DNA of 12,165 nt from Nitrososphaerales archaeon TH526 (GCA_014523665.1 JAATVR010000048.1:1-12165), one strand, 5' to 3'; numbered from the stretch's first letter, positions 1-6,981 are shown. Notes: a model not told the origin generated them from the sequence alone. Made by a program: numbers and translations.

Positions 1-83
1 ACAAATTTGCATCATGGGTTATGCATCGCAGCCGTGAACTCGTTATGCAGTGTCTCGAAAATATCGAAGAGCTCTCCCAATAA
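1..83 (+). CDS. C-terminal end of an unidentified protein (partial, 5' end outside window)
   Basis: The frame beginning at base 3 stays open for 26 codons and stops at TAA 81-83. It reads as a mixed charged/hydrophobic tail ending LENIEELSQ, consistent with a terminal amphipathic helix. The other two plus frames are less gene-like: one closes at base 36, and the other runs on past 83 with a less helical composition. Too little is present to name a family. The assignment as the end of a real gene rests on the helix-like composition and the lack of any better explanation for these bases. Confidence 0.45.
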   Translation, partial: KFASWVMHRSRELVMQCLENIEELSQ

Positions 84-129
84 TGTAAGGTTAATAAATG
101 AGCCTTCGGAAATGAAGACTACTTACTAT

Positions 130-149
130 TAGAGATCTTAGAATCTCTA
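130..149. repeat. Hairpin, 7-bp perfect stem
   Basis: TAGAGAT at 130-136 is exactly complementary to ATCTCTA at 143-149, with a 6-nt loop. It lies 47 nt after the stop of the partial upstream gene, so it could be a 3'-end RNA structure, but no T-run follows it. Confidence 0.4.
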
Positions 150-202
150 GAAGATATGAATTACACGTTTGCCTGATTAGTGGATATTACAACGATCCAT
201 AT

Positions 203-401
203 TCAGGTGCTTCCATTGGGGTATTCAATGTCGCTTTGATAAGCCTCGTCATTTGATATTTGTTGGTATGACATGGACACAAACAATGCCCAGTGTTGGA
301 GGTTGGTTTAGATCCCCTAATTCAACCACATAATGAATGTTGCTGTCGTGTACAATCCGATAATTTGCTCTCCAATATTTTGCTTCATGGTGAAAATTCC
401 T
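203..401 (-). pseudogene. Possible decayed minus-strand ORF (speculative)
   Basis: On the minus strand the frame from 401 down to TGA 251-249 is open for 50 codons and reads like protein, including a stretch YRIVHDSNIHYVVELGD, but it has no ATG, and its only GTG comes halfway. Near its end, skipping one base moves the reading into another frame that continues with SNDEAYQSDIEYPNGST to a TGA at 205-203. An ATG at 388-386 lies in a different frame just upstream. This pattern could be a small gene with frameshifts, or chance. I recognise no family. Confidence 0.18.
301..327. repeat. Imperfect hairpin, about 10 pairs
   Basis: GGTTG (301-305) pairs with CAACC (323-327), then a G-T wobble, one T-T mismatch, and TTAG (308-311) with CTAA (317-320), leaving a 5-nt loop. 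It is stable enough to notice in AT-rich DNA. There is no tRNA-like context and no following T-run, so its role is unknown. Confidence 0.35.
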
Positions 402-411
402 TTAATTAAAG
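400..411. promoter_or_regulatory. 12-bp perfect palindrome CTTTAATTAAAG
   Basis: The sequence equals its own reverse complement. It lies 34 nt before the ATG at 445 and 55 nt before the alternative GTG start at 466 of the cupin gene, where an operator or a TATA/BRE element could sit. Such AT palindromes also arise by chance in AT-rich DNA. Confidence 0.25.
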
Positions 412-444
412 TATTATGATTATACGAGTTAACCACTTTTAAAC

Positions 445-831
445 ATGACCTTCCTTTCCATTGTTGTGAAGATATACGCAGAGGATAGGCCATGGGGCAG
501 GTTCGAAAAATTTCATGAAAATAAGTTAAGTACGGTTAAATTGATTTATATCACTCCTAACCGCCGTTTGAGCCTTCAATATCATACACACAGAAACGAG
601 TTCTGGAGGATAATAAATGGACGTGCAGAAGTCGAGGTAGACGGCAAGACCTTTGGTGTAAAGGAGGGAGATAATATTTCTATTGGTTCGAAGAGTCATC
701 ACCGAATCAAGGCACTGGCAAGTGGTTGTACTGTACTGGAGATATCGTATGGCCACTTTGATGAAGACGACATCGTGCGGATTGAAGACGACTTTAACCG
801 AATCGATCCTAACAACCTACGATCACCTTAA
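445..831 (+). CDS. Small cupin protein, mannose-6-phosphate isomerase type II-like
   Basis: A 128-residue single-domain cupin resembling the C-terminal cupin of type II mannose-6-phosphate isomerase/GDP-mannose pyrophosphorylase. Cupin motif 1 is visible as QYHTHRNEFWRIINGRAEV: H47, H49 and E52 are the expected metal ligands and G59 closes the motif. Motif 2 lies around GDNISIGSKSHHRI (75-88), with H85/H86 supplying the fourth ligand although the usual P-x-G is not kept. The EDRPWGRF stretch at 13-20 and the VLEISYGHFDEDDIVRIEDD tail are typical of this subfamily. A stand-alone domain of this size could isomerise or bind a sugar phosphate, but substrate cannot be read from the sequence. The start is uncertain: ATG 445 gives seven extra residues, whereas GTG 466 begins MKIYAEDRPWG and has TTTTAAA 26 nt upstream. 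The next gene, EF-1 alpha, begins 53 nt after the stop, probably from its own promoter. Confidence 0.85.
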   Translation: MTFLSIVVKIYAEDRPWGRFEKFHENKLSTVKLIYITPNRRLSLQYHTHRNEFWRIINGRAEVEVDGKTFGVKEGDNISIGSKSHHRIKALASGCTVLEISYGHFDEDDIVRIEDDFNRIDPNNLRSP

Positions 832-884
832 CTTTACTAACAATCAACGAAATACAAATAAAGCCCTATTAATGTTCTACCGGT

Positions 885-2198
885 ATGAGCGCAAGCAAGA
901 AACCCCACATGAACCTAGTTGTTGTAGGTCATGTCGATAATGGTAAATCGACTACTGTTGGTCATTTAATGGTGGACTTAAAAGTTATTGATCAGCGAAC
1001 TATTGACGCATACGCGAAGGAATCAGAAGCGACGGGAAAGGGTGACACCTTCAAGTATGCTTGGGTCTTGGATAGCATAAAGGAAGAAAGGGATAGAGGT
1101 GTAACCATAGACCTTGCTTTTCAGAAATTCGAAACTAAAAAGTTCTTTTATACTCTTATTGATGCCCCAGGCCATAGAGATTTTATCAAGAATATGATTA
1201 CTGGAGCATCCGAAGCCGATGCTGCTGTTCTTGTAGTCTCTGTGAAACCAGGTGAGACCGAAGCTGCCACTGATCCTGGTGGTCAAGCCCGAGAACATGC
1301 GTTTTTGTCCCGAACCTTAGGCGTGAGCCAGATAGTTGTGGTTTTAAACAAGATGGATGACGTTGCATATTCTGAACAAAGATTTAAGGAAGTGAAAGAT
1401 CTGGTAGAAAAAATGCTAAAGTTAGTCGGATATAACACGAGCAAGGTTCAATTTATCCCAGTTTCTGCTTGGAAAGGTGATAATTTGGTTAAACTTTCTG
1501 AAAATACACCTTGGTACAAAGGACCCACACTTGCAGAATCTCTCGATATGTTTGAGGCTCCAGAGAAACCAATCGGGAAGCCTCTTAGAATTCCAATTCA
1601 AGACGTGTATACCATTACAGGTGTTGGAACTGTGCCTGTGGGCCGAGTTGAAACAGGAGTTGTTCGGGCCAATGACAAGGTAATAGTGATGCCGTCTGGA
1701 GTGACTGGTGAAGTAAAGTCTATAGAGACTCATCATACTCAGATGGATTCAGCTGAGGCAGGCGATAACATAGGGTTTAACCTACGAGGTGTTGACAGGA
1801 AATCAATAAAGCGTGGAGACATCCTGGGATCAACTGATAGTCCACCTTCTGTTGCTCGAGAATTTGAGGCACAAATAATTGTGATTCATCACCCTACCGC
1901 AATGGCTCCAGGATACACACCGGTTCTACATGCTCATACAGCCCAAGTAGCAGCAACTCTTTCGGAATTTGTAGCCAAAATAGACGCTAAGACTGGGGGA
2001 ATTGTAGAAGAAAAGCCAAAATTCTTAAAAACTGGAGACGCTGCGATAGTTAGAGTGAGACCTACGAGACCTCTTGCAATTGAGACCTTCAAAGAGTTCC
2101 CCGAAATCGGAAGATTTGCACTCAGGGATATGGGGACTACAATTGCAGCGGGTGTGGTGAAAGGGATTATAGAAAAATATGATCCTAGCAAAAAATAA
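885..2198 (+). CDS. tuf: Translation elongation factor 1 alpha (aEF1A)
   Basis: A 437-residue GTPase that delivers aminoacyl-tRNA to the ribosome in the cytoplasm; full length for archaeal EF-1 alpha. GTP-binding motifs in order: P-loop GHVDNGKS (15-22), switch I around RDRGVTID, DAPGH, NKMD, and the SAW element in VSAWKGDN. The beta-barrel domains 2 and 3 follow (KPIGKPLRIPIQDVYTITGV, then EFEAQIIVIHHP and the C-terminal FALRDMGTTIAAGVV). The P-loop carries Asn where bacterial EF-Tu has His and eukaryotic eEF1A has Ser; from memory thaumarchaeal homologues also have Asn, so this is probably a lineage trait. No Shine-Dalgarno precedes the ATG; an AT-rich element at about 850-861 could be a weak TATA box for a leaderless transcript. 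uS10 follows after 9 nt, the usual archaeal pairing. Confidence 0.98.
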   Translation: MSASKKPHMNLVVVGHVDNGKSTTVGHLMVDLKVIDQRTIDAYAKESEATGKGDTFKYAWVLDSIKEERDRGVTIDLAFQKFETKKFFYTLIDAPGHRDFIKNMITGASEADAAVLVVSVKPGETEAATDPGGQAREHAFLSRTLGVSQIVVVLNKMDDVAYSEQRFKEVKDLVEKMLKLVGYNTSKVQFIPVSAWKGDNLVKLSENTPWYKGPTLAESLDMFEAPEKPIGKPLRIPIQDVYTITGVGTVPVGRVETGVVRANDKVIVMPSGVTGEVKSIETHHTQMDSAEAGDNIGFNLRGVDRKSIKRGDILGSTDSPPSVAREFEAQIIVIHHPTAMAPGYTPVLHAHTAQVAATLSEFVAKIDAKTGGIVEEKPKFLKTGDAAIVRVRPTRPLAIETFKEFPEIGRFALRDMGTTIAAGVVKGIIEKYDPSKK

Positions 2199-2207
2199 GT
2201 GATCTAG

Positions 2208-2519
2208 TTGCCTCAAGAAGCAAGAATAAAACTAACCAGTACCAATCTCTCTACTTTGGAGACTGTTTGCTCCGAAATTAAGGGCCTCGGAGAGAAAAAC
2301 GGAATTAGACTTAAGGGACCCCATCCGTTACCCACAAAGAAGATGAAGGTGGTAACAAGAAAATCACCTTGTGGACAAGGTACAAACACATATGATAAGT
2401 ACGAATTAAGAATCCATAGGCGTGTCATTGATTTGGGAGCAGACGACAGAGCAATTCGGCAATTAATGCGTTTAAAAATACCTGATGACGTATATATTGA
2501 GGTCTCCTTGACCCAATAG
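2208..2519 (+). CDS. rps10: 30S ribosomal protein S10 (uS10)
   Basis: A 103-residue small-subunit ribosomal protein. Diagnostic stretches are the GIRLKGPHPLPTKK loop, VVTRKSPCGQGTNTYDKYEL, and the RIHRRVIDL segment in the middle, ending IPDDVYIEVSLTQ. Length is normal for archaeal uS10. The start is TTG at 2208; no ATG or GTG is available in frame near the expected N-terminus. It begins 9 nt after the EF-1 alpha stop, and GTGATC at 2199-2204 resembles the end of an archaeal Shine-Dalgarno sequence, so translation as the second cistron of a tuf-rps10 operon is likely. Confidence 0.97.
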   Translation: MPQEARIKLTSTNLSTLETVCSEIKGLGEKNGIRLKGPHPLPTKKMKVVTRKSPCGQGTNTYDKYELRIHRRVIDLGADDRAIRQLMRLKIPDDVYIEVSLTQ

Positions 2520-2620
2520 ATCTTTCACGTTTGGATTGCTGAACTAGAGCTTCACTATTCTTCATCAAGCAGAAATTAAATTATTTGTTGGCATCACTAG
2601 GTTCCTTGCTGACCATTCTT

Positions 2621-2947
2621 TCAATGAAGATTCACTAACTTCTGTGCGCTGCTAAATAATACTTTTAGTTCTGAAACCGGCCCGTGAATTTCTAGTTTCT
2701 CTGTTCCCTGTATGCATATCTTGGCTTTTCTAAGTAAAAATCCCTTTTCTGAGTATTCCAACCCATGCAGTCTGTCAAGCCTTTCGCTGACTATATCATT
2801 TGACTTGTGGATATGGCCTCGCTTAGCAAATAAAATGATCCTTCGGTCCGTCATCAATAATCTATACTTCTTTCCAGAATATTCGACAGGACACTTGCCA
2901 TAAAACTTTACATTCTCGACAGGTAAGAGAAATTCGTTCAAAGTCAT
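2621..2947 (-). CDS. Small bacterial-type PH-like domain protein
   Basis: A protein of 108 residues (115 if the upstream ATG at 2968 is used). The segment YRLLMTDRRIILFAKRG is the signature strand pair of bacterial/archaeal PH-like domains, followed by a helix-strand region SERLDRLHGLEY and a terminal helix. No membrane segment or signal peptide is visible, so it is presumably cytosolic; its ligand is unknown. The start at 2947 is preferred because the TATA-like TATATATC (2981-2988, read on the minus strand) is only 16 nt from the ATG at 2968, which would place transcription start inside the longer ORF. The C-terminus may be shifted: removing one base at 2626 would extend the last helix as LVNLIERMVSKEPSDANK, ending at TAA 2583-2581. 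It is divergent from polB and convergent with rps10. Confidence 0.7.
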   Translation of the reverse strand: MTLNEFLLPVENVKFYGKCPVEYSGKKYRLLMTDRRIILFAKRGHIHKSNDIVSERLDRLHGLEYSEKGFLLRKAKICIQGTEKLEIHGPVSELKVLFSSAQKLVNLH

Positions 2948-2976
2948 GATTTTATTTGTGTGTATCATGTTGATTC

Positions 2977-2990
2977 TTGATATATATCAA
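2977..2990 (-). promoter_or_regulatory. TATA box of the PH-domain gene within a 14-bp palindrome
   Basis: TTGATATATATCAA is a perfect palindrome that includes a TATATA core. With a normal 25-27 nt TATA-to-start distance, transcription on the minus strand would begin near 2958-2960, just before the second ATG at 2947. No comparable element sits at the proper distance for the ATG at 2968. Because it is symmetric, it may also bind a dimeric regulator. Confidence 0.5.
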
Positions 2991-3040
2991 AACAAGTCTC
3001 AATTAGTTGCTGACATGATGGACAAAAATTGATAACAGAT

Positions 3041-3057
3041 CTATCGATTTTCGATAG
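3041..3057. promoter_or_regulatory. Perfect inverted repeat in the polB/PH divergent promoter region
   Basis: CTATCGA (3041-3047) and TCGATAG (3051-3057) are exact complements separated by TTT. It lies 34 nt upstream of the polB TATA box and about 50 nt from the PH-gene TATA box, where an operator for one or both genes would be placed. No regulator is identifiable in the window. Confidence 0.4.
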
Positions 3058-3090
3058 CTGGCTAATTCTAATGACTCGTTTACTGAACAT

Positions 3091-3098
3091 TTTATATC
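3091..3098 (+). promoter_or_regulatory. TATA box of polB
   Basis: TTTATATC is centred about 27 nt before the TTG start at 3121, matching an archaeal promoter for a leaderless transcript. Confidence 0.6.
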
Positions 3099-3120
3099 CG
3101 TCATTAAAGATTGAGATATA

Positions 3121-5850
3121 TTGGAAAACACTCCGCCAGCAATAACCACATTTGAAAAAAGGAAAAGATTCTATGATTTACCAGAGCTCCCGGAGGGTCG
3201 GGTCGGGCTCCTCCTTTCCTCTGTCTATGTAGGTGATGAACAGACAGTCTATCTTTTATTTTATGATTCCCAGGAAAATGGACTTGTCGCCTGGAGAGAT
3301 AGAACCAATCATAGGCCCTATTGCTATACGAAAATGGAGTACAAGGACAGAGCCGAGGCGATATGCAATGAGGATAAGAAGCTATCACTTCAGCTAACTA
3401 GGAAAAGAGATTTGATTAATGATCAGATTATTGAAGTCATAAAAATCGTAGCTCCTGACCCACTATCCATTGGTGGAACCGATAATAGTGTAAGAGAAAG
3501 AGTACGATCATGGGAAGCAGACATCAAATACCACGAAAACTATCTTTATGATTCTGGCCTGATCCCGGGATCATACTACAGACGAAAAGGTGACTCCATT
3601 GTCAATGAGGATTACGGAATTTCTGGAGCAGTTAAAGAGGCGTTAAATCGTCTTGTTATGAATAATAGTGACAGTAACGGTAATGAATTCGAACATATTT
3701 CAAATAATGGCTACAAAAGTCATGTTACCAATTGGGCCAATCTCCTGAATCAACCTGTGCCGGAACTCAAAAGAGTTGCTCTTGATATTGAGGTAGAATC
3801 GGAAGAGGGCCAAATGCCTACTCCCCGAGAGCATGAAAGAAGAATAATCGCCGTGGGATTAGTTGGTACTGATGGTTTCAAGAAGATTTTTGTTTTGGGC
3901 AGAAGAGATTCAGATACAGCTGAGATGGTGAATATGCCTGAGGCAGAGGTGTGCCTCACCGAAAAGGAATTGATAGAAAAGGCATTTGAGGTAATAAACT
4001 CCTATCCGATGGTTCTCACGTATAACGGTGATGATTTTGATCTTCCCTATCTGTACTCCCGGTCACAGGATTCCAGGATCGATCCAATCTCGCATTCTCC
4101 TATCCCAAAGGAACGAGTACCGATTCTAGTAAAGAGAGATAGCTTTGTGAAACGAGGAACATTAGCGGATCCAGTTCGCCTAAGAAACGCAATCCATCTT
4201 GATCTGTTTAGAACGTTTCAGAACAGATCAATACAGATTTATGCATTTGGTAATAAATATTCCGAGTATACACTTAATGCGATCTCTCAGGCCCTGCTAG
4301 GTGAAGGCAAGCTTGATTTAGATTTGGACATTAGTGAGCTACCCATACAGAAGCTGGCTGAATACTGTCTTAAAGATGCCGATCTAACATTCAGACTTAC
4401 TAGCTTTGGTAATAATCTCCTCATGAAACTTCTTTTAGTGATAGCCCGTATAGCACGATCATCCATCGACGATGTTTCTAGATTTGGTGTCAACCAATGG
4501 ATCCGAGGAATGCTATACTATGAACACAGAAAAAATAACCTTCTCATCCCAAGACGAGAGGAACTCGGTGCGAAAGGATCTTCGTCAACGGTTGCTATCA
4601 TTAAAGAAAAGAAGTACCGTGGAGGACTTGTGGTAGAACCTAAGCTAGGAATTCATTTTAACGTGATAGTGGTTGACTTTGCTAGTCTTTATCCCAGTAT
4701 CATTAAAGTGTATAATTTATCCTATGAGACGGTTAACTGCCCGCATCAAGAATGTAAAAATGATGCAGGTCAACAGATAGCTGGTACAACCCACTGGATT
4801 TGTAAGAAAAACAAAGGACTTACGTCGCAACTTATCGGATCGCTACGAGATCTGCGAGTTAGGTATTATAAACAATTATCTAAGGAAAAATCAATTGGTT
4901 TAGAAGAACGTCTGCTTTACAGCGTGGTAAGTCAGGCAATTAAGGTGATCCTTAATGCTAGCTATGGAGTGATGGGGGCCGAAATATTTCCGCTATATTG
5001 CTTACCTGTTGCCGATGCCACTGCTGCTCTCGGAAGGATGACTACCTATTCTACCATCGAAAAATGTAGAGAAATCGGTATCGATGTTATTTACGGGGAT
5101 ACTGATTCTTTGTTCCTGAAGAATCCTTCGGCTACTAAAGTAGACGAAATCACGAGATGGGCGAGAGCTAAATATGGAGTCGATTTAGAGATTGATAAGA
5201 CATATAGGTATGTTGTATTCAGCGAATTGAAAAAAAATTATCTTGGAGTCTTGTCTGATGGAACGGTTGATGTTAAGGGTCTCACTGGGAAAAAGTCTCA
5301 TACCCCCCCTTTCATTAGAAATGCTTTCTCCCGTATGTTAGAAATCTTGAGCAAAGTAAATTCTGAGAATGATTTCGAATCCGCAAGAGAGAAGATAAAA
5401 AGCATTCTTCAGGAGAATGCAAAGAACCTGGTAGGCCGTCAGATCCCGGTGCAGGATTTGAGCTTTAATGTAATGATAAACAAGTCACCTGATAAATATG
5501 GAACGAAAATTATCCACTCAAATATAAAATCTGGCTCAATCGATGGCACCGATGCCATCGCTAAGGACTCTCATAAGGGTCTTCCGCAACATATCAAGGC
5601 AGCAAGATTCCTCGTTGAAAAAGGACGAGAAATAAGGGCTGGCGGTATAATTTCCTATGTGAAAACCAGGACAGCAGAAGGTGTGAAACCAGTTGAGCTC
5701 GCAAAGCCTGAAGAGATAGATACTGACAAATACCTAGAAACTATGGAAGTTACATTCGATCAGATACTTGCATCTCTAAACTTTAATTTTAAATCATTGG
5801 TAGGACAACCCCGTCAGTCCAATTTAGATGAACTCTTTTGGGGAGGATAA
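3121..5850 (+). CDS. polB: Family B DNA polymerase with 3'-5' exonuclease
   Basis: A complete 909-residue replicative/repair-type DNA polymerase. The N-terminal domain is followed by an intact proofreading domain: Exo I LDIEVE (D222, E224), Exo II YNGDDFDLPY (301-310; D305) and Exo III YCLKD (Y415, D419). Then come the Y-x-G-G switch (499-502), motif A DFASLYPSII (519-528), motif B K608-N612-ASYG, and motif C YGDTDS (658-663) with both catalytic Asp residues; KKNYLG (704-709) is the KKxY-type element. A small Cys cluster (C540, C545, C561) sits in the palm insert, as in crenarchaeal/thaumarchaeal relatives. The C-terminus QSNLDELFW (899-907) is a PIP-box-like PCNA-binding motif. The start is TTG at 3121: an in-frame TGA at 3112-3114 excludes anything upstream, and the first internal Met is at residue 72. 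The TATA element at 3091 fits leaderless transcription. Confidence 0.97.
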   Translation: MENTPPAITTFEKRKRFYDLPELPEGRVGLLLSSVYVGDEQTVYLLFYDSQENGLVAWRDRTNHRPYCYTKMEYKDRAEAICNEDKKLSLQLTRKRDLINDQIIEVIKIVAPDPLSIGGTDNSVRERVRSWEADIKYHENYLYDSGLIPGSYYRRKGDSIVNEDYGISGAVKEALNRLVMNNSDSNGNEFEHISNNGYKSHVTNWANLLNQPVPELKRVALDIEVESEEGQMPTPREHERRIIAVGLVGTDGFKKIFVLGRRDSDTAEMVNMPEAEVCLTEKELIEKAFEVINSYPMVLTYNGDDFDLPYLYSRSQDSRIDPISHSPIPKERVPILVKRDSFVKRGTLADPVRLRNAIHLDLFRTFQNRSIQIYAFGNKYSEYTLNAISQALLGEGKLDLDLDISELPIQKLAEYCLKDADLTFRLTSFGNNLLMKLLLVIARIARSSIDDVSRFGVNQWIRGMLYYEHRKNNLLIPRREELGAKGSSSTVAIIKEKKYRGGLVVEPKLGIHFNVIVVDFASLYPSIIKVYNLSYETVNCPHQECKNDAGQQIAGTTHWICKKNKGLTSQLIGSLRDLRVRYYKQLSKEKSIGLEERLLYSVVSQAIKVILNASYGVMGAEIFPLYCLPVADATAALGRMTTYSTIEKCREIGIDVIYGDTDSLFLKNPSATKVDEITRWARAKYGVDLEIDKTYRYVVFSELKKNYLGVLSDGTVDVKGLTGKKSHTPPFIRNAFSRMLEILSKVNSENDFESAREKIKSILQENAKNLVGRQIPVQDLSFNVMINKSPDKYGTKIIHSNIKSGSIDGTDAIAKDSHKGLPQHIKAARFLVEKGREIRAGGIISYVKTRTAEGVKPVELAKPEEIDTDKYLETMEVTFDQILASLNFNFKSLVGQPRQSNLDELFWGG

Positions 5851-6019
5851 GTCTAAGGTCCTAAGTAATACTAGTAAAAAGGTAAGTTTAACTAAACGTA
5901 ACAAATCTTCTCAGGCCTAAAAAATCAAGGAGTTTCGCTACGACCGTTTTTAACTAGCGTTTTCGGCAAAAATTAGGAAAAAGAAAGGGTAGGGACTTTT
6001 TTTCTACATTTAGTTACTC
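5851..6019. terminator. Convergent terminator zone between polB and the cupredoxin gene
   Basis: The 169 bp between the two convergent stops are rich in T-runs on both strands. Plus strand: CGCTA (5936-5940) pairs with TAGCG (5955-5959) and TTTT follows directly; a 7-T run lies at 5997-6003. Minus strand: T-runs correspond to the A-tracts at 5978-5986 and 5968-5972. Archaeal termination needs mainly U-rich tracts, so both genes probably end here. No gene is visible. Confidence 0.5.
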
Positions 6020-6841
6020 TCAATCATCCCCGATATGACTGTCCACAAACTCAGACTTCAGGCCTGTCCTATCAATTATTGTAGAATCCTTGCCAGATTT
6101 CTGAGTATACACGTAGACCTGGATATCGTTTCCGTCAGGTCCAGGTATCATGTAAGTATCTTCAATATGATATCCCAATGTGTTGAAATGGTGGTCAAAA
6201 TAGTCCTTTTCATCTGCTTGTACTACAAACAAGCCTGCCGTGGCCTGGGTTGAATTTGTCGACAAATTATCTGGTGCGTTAGCAGGAGCAATGACATTTA
6301 TTTTTCCCTTTGCAGCTGCTGGATTTGTGTTCGTAGGATCTGAAAAAGTATATGTTCCTGGGCTGTCAAATGTATATTGAACAGCATTTCCAAATGGTAT
6401 GGTCCCATTGGAAAGAACAACTTGATTATCGCTGTCCTGGACAAGTGAAATACCATGGGTATTGCCCTCAGGACTCCCTGTGCTATTGTCGGCGTTGGAC
6501 CAGATTACTTTGGTCCCCTCTACGATGGTCGCATCAAGGGGAAGGAATCCCTGCGTTACCAATCTTGTGTCAGGTATCAGAATGACAAGATTGTGTACGT
6601 CGGAGTCTAATTTCATGGAATTTGTCTGTGCGATGTCACCAGCATTGAAGCGAATACCAGCAGCGGGAACTGTACTCGAACCACCCCCACTTGAAGTTGT
6701 ATTTGCAGGTTCATCGGTTCCCGGCATAACATTTACCTGAGCATAAACTGGCTCAAATGAACTATAGGTACCTGCGCCTAACAAGACTAGGATAGCAGCG
6801 GCAGAAACCGTTAGCGCTATGACACTCAAACTCATATTCAT
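6020..6841 (-). CDS. Secreted cupredoxin-fold protein, apparently lacking most copper ligands
   Basis: A 273-residue exported protein from the ATG at 6841 (285 if 6877 is used). The N-terminus is a signal peptide or anchor: a hydrophobic run VIALTVSAAAILVLLGAG ending at VYAQ (residues about 19-47 of the longer form). A Ser/Gly/Thr linker follows, then a plastocyanin-like region: ATIVEGTKVIWSNADN, a possible ligand His in NTHGISL (H141), and YTFDSPGTYTFSDP leading to KGKINV. Where blue copper proteins have Cys, His and Met after the last Tyr-x-Phe/Tyr strand, this protein reads SDPTNTNPAAAKG, so the type 1 site looks lost. An extra C-terminal domain of about 70 residues (FVVQADEKDYFDHHFNTLGY onward) is of unknown function. 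The start at 6841 is preferred because TTATAAA at 6872-6866 lies 28 nt upstream, inside the longer ORF. It is divergent from the ureohydrolase. Confidence 0.85.
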   Translation of the reverse strand: MNMSLSVIALTVSAAAILVLLGAGTYSSFEPVYAQVNVMPGTDEPANTTSSGGGSSTVPAAGIRFNAGDIAQTNSMKLDSDVHNLVILIPDTRLVTQGFLPLDATIVEGTKVIWSNADNSTGSPEGNTHGISLVQDSDNQVVLSNGTIPFGNAVQYTFDSPGTYTFSDPTNTNPAAAKGKINVIAPANAPDNLSTNSTQATAGLFVVQADEKDYFDHHFNTLGYHIEDTYMIPGPDGNDIQVYVYTQKSGKDSTIIDRTGLKSEFVDSHIGDD

Positions 6842-6865
6842 TTGGAGGCTGTAGGCAGACTCCCA

Positions 6866-6873
6866 TTTATAAT
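6866..6873 (-). promoter_or_regulatory. TATA box of the cupredoxin-fold gene
   Basis: The minus strand reads ATTATAAA here, a near-ideal archaeal TATA box, 28 nt before the ATG at 6841. It overlaps the first codons of the longer reading frame, which argues that the ATG at 6877 is not used. Confidence 0.6.
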
Positions 6874-6974
6874 GCATTGTGTTTGAAAGAGTTGACCTTC
6901 GTACCGTACTACATATGCAAACGATTGGCTGAGTATGGTCTCAATTAAAAGGAATCGACAGTAAAGCGCCAACA

Positions 6975-6981
6975 TTTATAC
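6975..6981 (+). promoter_or_regulatory. TATA box of the ureohydrolase gene
   Basis: TTTATAC is centred 28 nt before the TTG at 7006, so the transcript would begin at or next to the start codon. Confidence 0.55.

Larger units (their letters stand above)
84..444. other. 361-bp stretch without a confident gene
   Basis: I see no tRNA, rRNA or supported ORF here. Plus-strand frames are broken by many stops. The stretch holds a 7-bp-stem hairpin (130-149), an imperfect 10-11-bp hairpin (301-327), a 12-bp perfect palindrome (400-411) and an open but start-less minus-strand frame (249-401). The right end must contain the promoter of the cupin gene; TTTTAAA at 437-443 and the TATTATGAT/TATAC region at 412-425 are the candidate TATA elements. 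Confidence 0.6.

Noticed and set aside
290..335. tRNA gene candidate around the hairpin
   Set aside because: No acceptor stem, D-arm or T-loop consensus (GGTTC-A/G-A) can be arranged; only one hairpin is present.
683..940. A plus-strand frame bridging the cupin and EF-1 alpha genes
   Set aside because: It overlaps two conserved genes in a different frame and shows no conserved motif.
885..950. His to Asn change in the EF-1 alpha P-loop as an anomaly
   Set aside because: This position varies between domains of life (His in EF-Tu, Ser in eEF1A), and Asn is what I remember from thaumarchaeal proteins; the Lys and Ser that bind GTP are present.
2208..2210. Possible 5' truncation of rps10 because no ATG is present
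   Set aside because: The TTG start gives a full-length uS10 with a normal N-terminus and fits the 9-nt spacing to EF-1 alpha.
6035..6740. Several plus-strand open frames opposite the cupredoxin gene
   Set aside because: They are shadows of the minus-strand gene, which has a signal peptide, a recognisable fold and a TATA box.
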